Source of the DNA: Closterium sp. NIES-65
Taxonomy: Eukaryota > Streptophyta > Zygnematophyceae > Desmidiales > Closteriaceae
DNA: 64,000 bases
NCBI GenBank assembly: GCA_948144175.1
Contig: CANXME010002087.1
Location: 1,423,501-1,487,500, forward strand
Reading direction: 5' to 3'
Part shown: positions 44,106 to 53,444 of the stretch, piece by piece
How positions within the stretch are numbered: the stretch's first letter is position 1
Layout of the letters: each line of letters starts with the position of its first letter
Program-made: the position numbers and the translations under genes
Notes under the pieces: generated by a model
What the model was told of the DNA's origin: nothing
Database searches by the model: none
The model's input: only the letters and a program-made list of their open reading frames with translations

Positions 44106-45263
44106 AGGTACGCTCAAGGTGGCTCTCGTTCGGGCGGGAAGTACCAGTTTGCTGCTCTCGAGTGGCTCCACAGCCTGATTCGGCCTCCAAGTTGGTGTTT
44201 CTAATCATGCGCCGGGGTTCGTATTGCTCGCTGCTGTGTTGTGCTCTGATTTGCTGTGCTGTGCCATGCTGTGCTGTGTGCGGCCGTGTTGCTGTGCAGG
44301 ATCTTCGTTGGACCTAATACCGACTACAACCCGGCGCCCTGCAGTTGCTGTAAGTGCACTGCCGCATCATCTGTTGCCCTTTGATCGCCTTACGGCCCAG
44401 CGTGCCGTCACAGCAGTGGTCGGAGGCACAAAGGGCTTGACTGAAGGGTTTAGCTTGCTTGGTCGCATGCAAATGGTTTAACTTGCTTGGTCACTTGCAA
44501 CCGATGGCAGCAATGGCTCAACTGAATGCTTCTGACTCCTCAACGCCACCTTGCTGTCAATTTTCTTTCGTTTTCCCTCACCCCGCGCAGCACGCCAAAA
44601 CGGTTGTGCTCGGCGGCAAGAACGGATGGCCTTATGTCGGGCAAAACCAGTGGTGGACGAAAAGACCAACAATCAAGCTTGGTGATACTTTAAGTATGTA
44701 CGAATGTTCAAGGATGTCATACAGCAAGGGATGCCATAACACCAAGATTGCTGTCATGTTCTTGTCACCATGTGGGCATGCTCAGCGTGGTAGGGATGCA
44801 TTACAGTGTGTCGGGTGCGCGAGTGAGTTCCAGCATGTTAAAATGGACTTGCACTTCGGCTGTCCGTCTCTTCCCTCTCCTACCTGCTGCTTAGTGACCA
44901 CTTACAACTTTGTTGCGTGCAATGGAGCATGGATCCTCTCTATCACCGCTTGCTCTTGCCTCTCGTCTGCTTCTCCTGTCTCATCTCTGCGTCCCTCCCC
45001 TTTCTGCAGTTTTCAGGTGGGGTAAATCCGTCATGACTTCGCGCACTCTCAGGAAGCATAGCGTGGCTCTGTTATCTTCTTTGGAAGCATATGAGCAATG
45101 CGACATAACGAGTACGACCATCTCGAAAGTTCTTGTGAAGTCCAAGCTAAGGGCTAAGTTTCGTTATAAGCTCACTGAGCGCAAGAACTATTATTTCGTC
45201 AGCATTACGCGGAAAGAGTGTCAGGAAAGAGGAGTGAAGGTGAGGGTTATGCTGGGAGCTTAA
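44056..45263 (+). CDS. Phytocyanin, early-nodulin-like (three exons)
   Basis: Exons 44056-44118, 44591-44693 and 45010-45263 join in phase into 139 residues. Introns are 472 and 316 bp, both GT-AG. Residues 1-18 form a signal peptide with nine consecutive Leu (from a CTG run), so the product enters the secretory pathway. Then comes the plastocyanin-like fold: TVVLGGKNGWPY, an IKLGDTL strand crossing the second splice site into IFRWG, HSV, YEQCD, and YYFVSITRKECQ near the end. The two Cys match the family disulfide. The family's copper ligands in the YFICG..GHC segment are not there (Ser and Glu occupy them), so it is probably a non-copper early nodulin-like protein. There is no C-terminal GPI-type tail. 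Divergent to the GH1 copy. Confidence 0.85.
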
Positions 45264-45480
45264 GATATGTAACTGCATACAAGTTAGGTAGTGTAGTATC
45301 ACGTTATTTCTCTCATGGTGTACCCTCTTTGCCATCTTTCCTCTTGCTAGATCTCTTTTCATACTGGACCCCCTCCTCTCTCCCCACATTGCGTCTATCC
45401 TAGGCTCCTAGGCTACTAAATTAAAACATGATTTCTAAACAGCACAAAACTGCTTCAACCTTCCTAAGTTTGTACATTGT

Positions 45481-45660
45481 TGTTACATGAGCAATTGAGC
45501 GAGCGAGCGAGAATTGCCACTAGCAAAGCAAAGCAGAACATTGCGCGAAGACATGAGCGAGATCTATATAGCGAATTCCCATGGTGGTAACGGTAACGAA
45601 CTGCGGGAGATGCGCGACGGGCCTGTGATTGAGGTTGGGAAATGTCGAAGCGGGATAAGG
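45481..45660 (-). repeat. LTR-like dispersed repeat, copy 1
   Basis: Shares about 170 bp with 52214-52390. Blocks in common include GAGAATTGC, ATGAGCGA, GCGCGACGGGCCTG and GAGGTTGGGAAA. Starts TGTTAC as the other copy does, but has no primer site beside it, so a solo or truncated LTR is the best guess. Confidence 0.45.
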
Positions 45661-46626
45661 TATGCATGTACATTGTGTACCTTCCCGTGATTCACGAAAC
45701 CCCACCCACACACTCGGAATTTTTTTCCCATTCGCTGTACAGACAGCTGCTGCGCGCCGAACCGTTTTGCCTCACTGGAAACTATCAAAACGCCACAGCT
45801 CTAACCTTGTTCTCGACTGCCCAATCAGAAGACAAACAACACACCACTGGAGGCAGGGTCCACGCCAACACGTGATGAAGGATGGCAGTGGGGCGAGGGG
45901 CTTGTCATCTTGCCAGAATAGATGACCAGGGAGGACCAAGATGCCTCTCCTTGGCGGCCCGAGAGAGGGGGTACCCCCATGTGCTCCCTCATTCTGTTCT
46001 TGCACTCGTCGTGAACCCCTGCAGTACCTTCCCTCTCATGCTCGGCATGCTCGGCAGAGCTGAGCAGCCATGGCGGTCCCGTCGCCCGCAGGCGACGGCC
46101 CTGAAACCAACGCTGCCACGAAGCCTGTAACACGGGCTTATATGAAAACGCCCTTAAACTCACAACAAAGACCCGGGCTTATAAATGAATGCCCACAAAA
46201 GGGTCAATAGTAGGCTTATAAAACGCCAAGGATACACACACACAGTGAAAGACTAGTCCTATTAATAGCCTCAAGTCTTGGAAGCTTGATAGGTGAAGCC
46301 TTGGGAGAGAAAATGTAACTTCACCAAGAAGGTAGTAGATGCCTGGAACACTTGTGAGGGAAAAGACTTGGACTTAGAGAGAAGATCCCATTTCCATTTT
46401 GGTTAATTGGAAGTTGGGAGTTGAGAATGAGCTTGCAGAGCTCAATCCCCCCCCTAGACCTCCTTGGGGAGCTCCACTTCCTCCATGGCAACAAGGGCAA
46501 GGAGCTCCTTGGGGTGAGCTTGCTTAGGTGGCACAATGGTTGGATTAGCAACCAATGAGAGCAATAGAATTGTGATAAGAATGGTTATGTTACATGTTGT
46601 AACTTGTAACAACAATGTTCAATTGT

Positions 46627-46650
46627 CATTGGTTGGAATTCCAACCAATG
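46627..46650. repeat. 24-bp perfect palindrome
   Basis: CATTGGTTGGAA joined to its exact complement. A further CCAACCA/TGGTTGG copy occurs within 40 bp. May be the core of a small foldback element; its ends are not clear. Confidence 0.6.
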
Positions 46651-46720
46651 TGGGGTTGGGTTGGATTCCAACCATGCTTGTCTTTTAGTGGGTGGTTGTC
46701 CACAATTGTGGACCAATCAC

Positions 46721-47129
46721 CACTCATCTCCTCCATCCTCTTCTTCCCGTAAGTCGATACCTTGCTTAGGTAGTGCCTTAGCTAGGAAACGCTCGTAGGG
46801 TAGGAGGGCGATGCGTTAGAAAGCCAGTGGCCCTTACTGGACTTGACTTCTTACGACGACCTTCAGCTGCTCCCGCATTAGTCTCGCCATCAGTTCCGAC
46901 CTTTGTTCTCCCTTCCTCGAGCCCCGAGACACCTATGATCTGGATGTAGGGTGAGTGTTTGAGGCATGTCGTCACTGCTGCATCAACACCTGTCGATCCG
47001 CCGATCGCTTCCGAACCTACACGGAACCGTCCTCCCGTCGCTGCCACAACTACTCGCGTCGGCCCACGTCTCAAAAGGGGTATCAAAGTGAAGTACCTCT
47101 AGACAAAGATCCAGTGGGGTACCAGTCAA
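46721..47129. other. Unassigned sequence
   Basis: About 400 bp without a recognisable gene or repeat. Directly precedes the zinc-finger remnant and may be part of its decayed 5' region. Confidence 0.4.
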
Positions 47130-47545
47130 GCTACGCCCACGTCTAGTGTGGGGAACTCTTCCTTGAAGGCTCAACATCATAAACTCAAGGGGAAAGCGGT
47201 TGATGTTACTTATGGCATATCCGAGGAGAAATATCAGGAAGGGTTATTCATGTACAACAAACTGTGGTTTGACGACTACTTGTGGCTTTTTTCTGTCAGA
47301 CGAAAGCAGGTTTCCCGTCAATGAAATGCACGGTCTGCATTAAGCACGGTGGTGTGGGCACGAACTTGGTGCCAAAGGAGAAGGGGCAACCGATGTGCAG
47401 ACCCAGGCAATGCGGAAGCATCAGTGCACAAGGAAGCACTGCCGAGCTCTGCACAGACAGAAGAAAGCCACAGCATTGCTCAAGGCTAACCGCCGGATCG
47501 ATGACAACCCGAAGACGAAGGACCTTGAGAAGGAGCACCTGATCG

Positions 47546-47763
47546 TGTCATAATAGTAGATTAAGCTAAGACTAGGGTTTTGGGTAGGAGGAGACTTAGT
47601 GAGAAACATGTCGAGAGAGTTTGCCAAAAGAGGGGTTTCATTATAGAATCAAAAGTACAAATAGGCAAGAAGCAAGACAAGAAGGTGCACCACCAAACAG
47701 GATGATTAGGATAACTACACTACAGCTAGAACTACATGCAGTTATAACAATGTAATTTTGACA
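47546..47763 (-). repeat. 3' LTR of TRIM1 (218 bp)
   Basis: 215 of 218 bases match 48730-48947. Next to it on the inside, minus-strand ATGGGGGGA is the likely polypurine tract. Confidence 0.94.
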
Positions 47764-48717
47764 TCCCCCCATAAATGCATGCAGGAATAGCCAAGTGCAA
47801 GACACAACCTGCAAGGGTACATCATAGACAGAGAAAACAGCAACAACAAGCAAGAGCAGTTGCAACCAGTGCAGTGGTAGCAGATTCAGCTGCACCAACC
47901 CCTCAGCCAAGATAGAAACAACAGAAGCAAGCGTAGGGGCGGCAGGTCGCCTGAGGAGCAGGCTCTGTGGCTGCAACGTGCAGTAGGACAGTAGCGGCTC
48001 GACGGCAGCACCTGCAGGCCCCAGCAGCAGGTAGCAAAAGACAGGGCAGGTGGCGACAGGGGCGACAGCTGGAGGTGCCACGGTAGCAGCTGGCGGCAGC
48101 AGCAGATGCCCGGCTGAATTTCGCCACTGTCTCACCCTCCCCCCCACGGCAGCACGCGCGGCAGTGAGAGAGAGAGGAGGAGGGGCGGCTGCTGGCTCGG
48201 CAGAATCTCTCTCGTCACTCCCTCACAGTCTCCCCCTTTTCCCTCACCCTCTCCCCGCAACCTGCCGCTGGCGCTGGCTTCTGCCATCCGCGCTGGCGCC
48301 TGGCACCGGCGTCCGCTTCGAGCGTTGGCGTCCGCGCGAGCGTTAGCGCTGGCGCTGGGCGCTGGCGTCGGCGTTGGTGCCTGGCGCTGGCGTCGGTGCT
48401 TGCGTCTGGCGGTGGCGTCCGCGACGACGTCGGGAGCAGGCGTCCGCGTTGGAAGCGGGCGCCGAGGCGACGGGACGCGGGGCACCGATGCGAGGCGCCG
48501 CGGCGACAGATCGTGGGTCGCCGCGGCGACGGGACGCGGAGCGCCGCGGCGACTGCAGCGGCAGGGCAACGGGGCGAGCGACGAGCGTAGGAGCTGCCAT
48601 TCCGTGAGCTGGCAGAAACGAGCATGAAGCTTCTACAGTATTTGCGCTTGTGCGCTAGCAGGGGCGTCATTGCTACGAAAGGGTGGGCCCATTTAGACGT
48701 AGGTCCAGGAGCTTACA

Positions 48718-48729
48718 GCTCTGATACCA
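48718..48729 (-). promoter_or_regulatory. tRNA-iMet primer binding site of TRIM1
   Basis: Minus strand TGGTATCAGAGC, an exact match to the plant consensus, with no spacer to the LTR. Confidence 0.93.
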
Positions 48730-48947
48730 TGTCATAATAGTAGATTAAGCTAAGACTAGGGTTTTGGGTAGGAGGAGACTTAGTGAGAAACATGTCGAGA
48801 GAGTTTGCCAAAAGAGGGGTTTCATTACAGAATCAAAGGTACAAATAGGCAAGAAGCAAGACAAGAAGGTGCACCACCAAACAGGATGATTAGGATAACT
48901 ACACTACAGCTAGAACTACATGTAGTTATAACAATGTAATTTTGACA
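48730..48947 (-). repeat. 5' LTR of TRIM1 (218 bp)
   Basis: Partner of 47546-47763. Followed by target repeat GATCG. Confidence 0.94.
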
Positions 48948-49066
48948 GATCGCGCTCTTTGAGATTGCACTCTTCATCGCTAAGTCCGATGCCCCGATCG
49001 AGATATACGTGGACCTAGTACGACATGTGGCGCACACCCGGCTTCCCGAAGAACGGATATGGTGCC

Positions 49067-49190
49067 TGTAAGAGTTATATGACATAGCTACTGTAGGCTA
49101 TAGTGGGGTAGCACATATGGGGTACAGATTTCTAGGGTTTGTACTTGTACCCAACTTTCACTTAATCATTTCATTCCTCGTTTCTTCTCA
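49067..49190 (+). repeat. 5' LTR of copia F (about 124 bp)
   Basis: Shares the CTGTAGGCTATAGTGGGGTA core and TTTCTTCTCA end with the other LTRs. The start (TGTAAGAG) is inferred. The primer site TGGTTTCAGAGCAGG lies at 49191-49205. Confidence 0.8.
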
Positions 49191-49249
49191 TGGTTTCAGA
49201 GCAGGTTCCCTAGTGGGAACGCTTTCTAGGGCCCACCTCGAATTTTTTT

Positions 49250-50110
49250 TTCCTGCCTGGAGCGCGCTTCGCTCCTGCCCGAGTCGCGCCCCGCGTGCGC
49301 TCCCTACCGTCGCGCCGCCCTTAGCGGCCCCTCTCGCGGCCCCTTGAGCCGCTCTTACGGCCCCGTGCACCGCCCTTGCAGCCCCGCGCACCGCCCTTAC
49401 GGCCCCGCGCACCGCCCTTGCGGCCCCTCGCACCGCCCGTCGGCCCCTCGCGCCGCCCGTCGACCCCGCGTGCCACCCTAGCGGCCCCTCGCGCCGCCCG
49501 TCGGCTCCGCGCGCCGCCCTTGCGTCCCCTCGAGCCGCCCGTCGGCCCACCGTGCGCCGCCCTTGCGGCCCCTTGCGCCGCCCTAGCGGCCCCGTCGCCT
49601 ACTCCTTCGGCCCCGGCGCCGCCCTTCCCGGCCCCGGCGCCACCTCGGCTGGCCCCGTCGCCGACCCCTGCGGCCCTGGCGCCGCCCTTCCCGGCCCCGG
49701 CGCCGCCTCTGACGGCCCCCCGCCTCACCCGGCCCCGCCGCCGCTCCACCCGGCCCCTCCGCTCCACCCGGCCCCGCCGCCGTCCCCACGCGGCCCTGCC
49801 GTCACCACCGAGCCCTCGGCGCCGCCGAGCTGCTGCCGAGCTGCTGCCGAGCCGCCCGAGCCACCCGAGCCGCCCGAGCCGCCGCGCCACCTGAGCCGCC
49901 TGAGCCGCCCGAGCCGCCGGGTCGCCGAGCTGCCGAGCCGCCGTACCGCCGAGCCGCCCGAGCCGCCAGTGTTGCCGCGTTGCCGAGCCGCCCGCATCGA
50001 CGATCCGCAGTTGCTGCCGAGCCGCCGTACCGCCCGAGCCGCCCGCACCGCCGAGCCGCCCGAGCCGCCCTGTCCGGTAAGAGCAGCGCCTCTGTCACTG
50101 CACTGCCCTT
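49250..50110 (+). repeat. GC-rich tandem-repeat leader of copia F
   Basis: GCGGCCCCTCGCGCCGCCC-like repeats (49320-49790), then CCGAGCCGCCCGAGCCGCC units. Confidence 0.78.
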
Positions 50111-50144
50111 ACCCTACTGTTCGCGCTGCTAGTCTACTGCTGTC

Positions 50145-52014
50145 ATGGCTACCCCTAGTGTCCTCGCTTTTGACGCTGAGGGTCGGGCCATTGACTTTGA
50201 TGTCTGGATAGATGACCTACATCTTTTCCTACAGTGCGATAGGGCAGACGGTCTCTCCCTCTTTGACCTCACTTCTAGTGCCTCTCCTGCCCCTACTGCT
50301 AATGCTGACGCCACTGTTTGCTTACAGTGGGCCACACGCGATGCTGCTGCACGTCTTGCTGTGCGGTGCCACCTGCCTACCTCTTCCTCGACCTTGCTGC
50401 CTTTCCTACAGTCACTGACCTCATTACACACCTCCGCACTAGTGACACTCGCTACCGCGCTGCGCTTCCTACTGAGTTCTGCGCCAAGAACCCCCCCCCC
50501 CCCCCCTCCCCCCATGTACATCACCCTCTACTACATAGTCGCCCGGCTCCCTCACTCTCTCCGCGTAGGCAGGGACAACTTCCTCTCAGTTTGCCCCACC
50601 ACTCTCACCGTTGACCTCCTCGAGAAGGCCCTCCTAGCAGCAGAGAAGAGCATAGTCGCTGTAGGAGCCTTTCGTGGTGACCCTTGCACCCCCGTCTTTG
50701 AGAGGTGTTCCCCCTCCCCCCCTTTTGCCCTCTGTTGCCTCTTCTGCTGCGTCCGACCTCGTTGGTTTCGAGTCGGTCGGCGCTGCGTCTGCCCCGAGAG
50801 GGAGACGCCGCACCCGCAAGGGCAAGGGGGGCAAGGGTGCTGGAGGGGCTGGCGGGGGTGGCGGAGGTGGTGGTGGAGGCAGTGAAGGGGGTGGGGGTGG
50901 TGGTGGGAGTGGTGGCGGGGGTGGAGCGCTGAGGCTACTGCTGTCGGTCCTGGAGGCAGTCCTGCTGGGGCTGCTACTGGTGCTGCTGGAGGTCCTGGAG
51001 CTACTGGAGCTGGAGGTACTGCTGGTGCTACCACTGAGGGTACTGGTGCTATCCCTGCTGTGTCAGGAGTCGCCGCGCGGCCTCGACCGTACTTCGTTCC
51101 GCTCCTTCAGCAGGTTCTTGGTCTCCCGCCTTTTACTGGTCCTCCTCCTCCCTTAGAGTGTCCACAGCCTGTCCCGTCACAGTTACAGTTACAGCCCGCC
51201 TCCCCTCTGCTTGCTCCTTCTCCCTACACTGGTCCTACTGGAGGTCTTGTTGAGCGTCGTGAGACTGCGTCTCGCCCTTGCGTCGCCTGTCCGTGCTGCT
51301 CGCACTAGTGGTCGTGCTTCGCGTCAGCGTCCTCCTTCTGTCCCTGGCATGCACCGGATGTCTCTGCGTCCGTCCACTGCTCCTCTGCGTGCCCCTTTGC
51401 CTTCTCCTCCTGCTTCCTCTCTTCCTGCTCTTGCCGACCCGGAGTCGGACTCTCTTCGTGCTGCCAGTCCTACTGTCACGCGTCTCCTTGCTACTATCGT
51501 CTCTGACCCTTCTTTTGAGTCCACTGATGCGTCTGCCCTAGTTGCTGAGCTCGTCGACTTTGCTGCTCGCTGTCGCCTAGACTACGCTGCTAGTCTTGTC
51601 GCTGAGTCTGAGTCTGTCTGTCATCCGTCCGTCGTGGGTGAGTGTGCCCTTGGCACGGACGTCCTTGAGGACAGGCAGGAGGAGTTCCAGTATTTGGCTG
51701 CTGCTTCACCTCATCTCGTGTCCGTACTCCTTACCCCTGAGGGAGACCCGGATGCACTTGACATCCCGACTCCGCGCTCTTACGCGGAGGCGATAGAGGG
51801 TCCCTACTCCTCTCAGTGGCACGCAGCTATGGACACAGAGATGGCTTCCTGGAAGTCCACAAGCACCTACGTTGACGAGGTTCCCCCGCCTGGGGCGAAC
51901 ATCGTCAGTGGCATGTGGATTTTCAATGTGAAGCGGCCGCCGGGTTCTCCGGCTTTCTTCAAGGCGGGTTACGTGGCTCGTGGCTTCAGTCAGTGGCAGG
52001 GAGTTGACTACTTA
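50145..52014 (+). pseudogene. Copia F gag joined to post-integrase linker and truncated RT
   Basis: Gag starts MATPSVLAFDAEGR. About 130 bp are missing after CHLPTS and the frame is shifted until PPPMYITLYYIVARLP. At about 50930 the Gly-rich linker runs directly into the Ala/Gly-rich linker that normally follows integrase, so knuckle, protease and integrase are gone. The RT begins (WKSTSTYVDEVPPP, VKRPPGSPAFFKAGYVARGF) and ends at VDYL. A frameshift lies near 51275. The two glycine-rich segments probably recombined with each other. Confidence 0.85.
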
Positions 52015-52664
52015 CGAGAGCCTCGATCGTGGCGGGGGTGTCGGGCGAGCTCAGCGAGAACCTCGGTCGTGGCCTTGCGTGCTTACGATAGAGCACTACG
52101 AGCGGCGGTGCTGTGACACTAAGAGACGTCTACCCCCCCCAAAAATTTGAGATAGTGGGGAAGCGAAGGTGTGGGTGCGGTCCGAGAGGAGATCGTAGGC
52201 TCTAAATACCAAGTGTTACGAGTGCAATTGAGTGAATGAACGAGAATTGCACTATCGAAGCAAGAGTACAATGAGCGAAGGCATGAGCAAAGAATACATA
52301 GCGAAATTAAGTGGTACCGGTAATGGACTGTGGTTGTTGCGCGACGGGCCTGGGACTGAGGTTGGGAAAAATTGTCGAAGCGGAGGCCCGCAGCGCGGGT
52401 TACCCGCCGAGCCGTGACGTCGGGGTGCGATGTGCGAAGGTGGCGGGGGGATTGTCGATGCGAGGGTTGCGAGTAGTAACGGTGCTGAATGTAGTGCTAC
52501 AGTGATGTACGCGTTGAGCAGGGATGCGAAGTAAGGAAAAGGAATTTTCCTTACACAACCCAATCGATATATTTCACATTACTATTGCGTGGATCTAGCA
52601 CTACATATGTTTATTGGAGCAATCCAAATTAACCTTAATTCCAACATTTTCCTAGCATCTATTA
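52015..52664 (-). mobile_element. Fragment of another LTR element, with LTR-like repeat copy 2
   Basis: At 52199-52211 the minus strand reads TGGTATTTAGAGC, like a tRNA-iMet primer site, two bases from a sequence starting TGTTAC at 52214. From there about 170 bp match 45481-45660. This looks like the 5' LTR and leader of a minus-strand element whose body is missing. The outer LTR end cannot be placed. The last bases before 52664 may belong to the LTR of element H. Confidence 0.45.
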
Positions 52665-53075
52665 CCGTAATACCCCGGATAGAAGCGCACCTGCGCTTAT
52701 AATAAAACATTATTTTTTGGGGGGGTGCGCTTATAATTGAGTCAGATTTATAAGCACATGCGCTCATAAAATGACAATTACAGAAATGTGTTTTAAATTC
52801 ACCAAACTGTACATCTCTGTTGTGCAATTTCAATCGAAGCAGAACATTACAGCGTCTCACATCAGAGAATCGCGCGAGGGCGGTTTCAGCCGCCGCACAG
52901 GGGCGAGGACACGTCACAACGCAGAGTGATGTGTCAAGCTCGCCCCGAACCAATGTACGAGCCAGTCGCACGGAGTCGCTTGATCGCAGCGCAGAGGCAC
53001 AGTCGTTCTCGAGCCCCCCCGCCTGCCCCTTTTCGCTCGCATAACACACAGGACAGTCGTTTCCAGCGCCCATCT

Positions 53076-53206
53076 TGTCAGAATGAGAAACAGGAATGGG
53101 TGTGACTAGCAGGAACAACAGTACAAATATGAAACCCTAATCTGGTGTACCCCCTATGGTGAGACCCACTACAGCCTAGAACCACACAAACATATAATGT
53201 TTGACA
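53076..53206 (-). repeat. 3' LTR of copia G (131 bp)
   Basis: 129 of 131 bases match 60210-60340. The hairpin with the polypurine tract follows at 53209-53229 (CCCCCA / TGGGGG arms). Confidence 0.94.
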
Positions 53207-53444
53207 CACCCCCATAGGCAAAGTGGGGGAGACCTAGGGGTCACAAGACCAGTCAAGGCAAAGCAAGGCAAACAAGCTCAGGGTGGATCTCGAGGATTCC
53301 ACACAAATTCCGAGCACAAGTAAGCGGTCACAAGACCAGTTCACATGCAGTTTTATAATAGAGCAAGAGGTACAATGATCACAACCTAGCAAGGGCAAAC
53401 ATGCAGGTATATATATATATATAATGATCACAGTACAGGCAAAG

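Larger units (their letters stand above)
45264..46720. other. Intergenic sequence with one LTR-like repeat
   Basis: No gene recognised. It contains the LTR-like repeat at 45481-45660, an AT-rich segment and repeated TTATAAA/GGGCTTATA motifs near 46130-46215 that loosely recall the MITE ends without forming a clear inverted repeat. Confidence 0.5.
47546..48947 (-). mobile_element. TRIM1: complete 1,402-bp non-autonomous LTR element
   Basis: Two 218-bp LTRs (TGTCAT..TTGACA on the plus strand) with three differences and perfect target repeats GATCG (47541-47545, 48948-48952). A consensus primer site sits beside the right LTR and a G-rich polypurine tract beside the left one, so it points left. 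The 954-bp interior encodes no gag or pol. It is longer than typical TRIMs and far shorter than LARDs. TRIM2 is a diverged relative. It is inserted in the zinc-finger remnant. Confidence 0.94.
47130..49066 (+). pseudogene. Zinc-finger protein remnant (ZNF862/hAT-like), split by TRIM1
   Basis: 47130-47545 and 48953-49066 read together, with about three frameshifts, as YNKLWFDDYLWLF, then CTVCIKHGGVGTNLVPKEKG, then MRKHQCTRKHCRALHRQKK. After removing TRIM1 they continue DDNPKTKDLEKEHLIALFEI into ALFIAKSDAPIEIYV. The C-x2-C plus H..H pattern, followed by a helix with IALFxIALFIAKSDAP, resembles the N-terminal finger of ZNF862-like or hAT-derived proteins. That assignment is from memory of the family and uncertain. 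The right end is cut by the LTR of copia F. Confidence 0.45.
49067..52014 (+). mobile_element. Copia element F, 5' part only
   Basis: Has a 5' LTR, primer site, leader, gag, linker and the first part of RT, then breaks off at about 52014. No 3' LTR is present in the window. Protease and integrase are deleted. The left end cuts the zinc-finger remnant. Confidence 0.88.

Noticed and set aside
46130..46215. A third MITE copy
   Set aside because: Shares only short TTATA/GGGCTTATA motifs with MITE1 and MITE2. I found no matching inverted ends or TA flanks.
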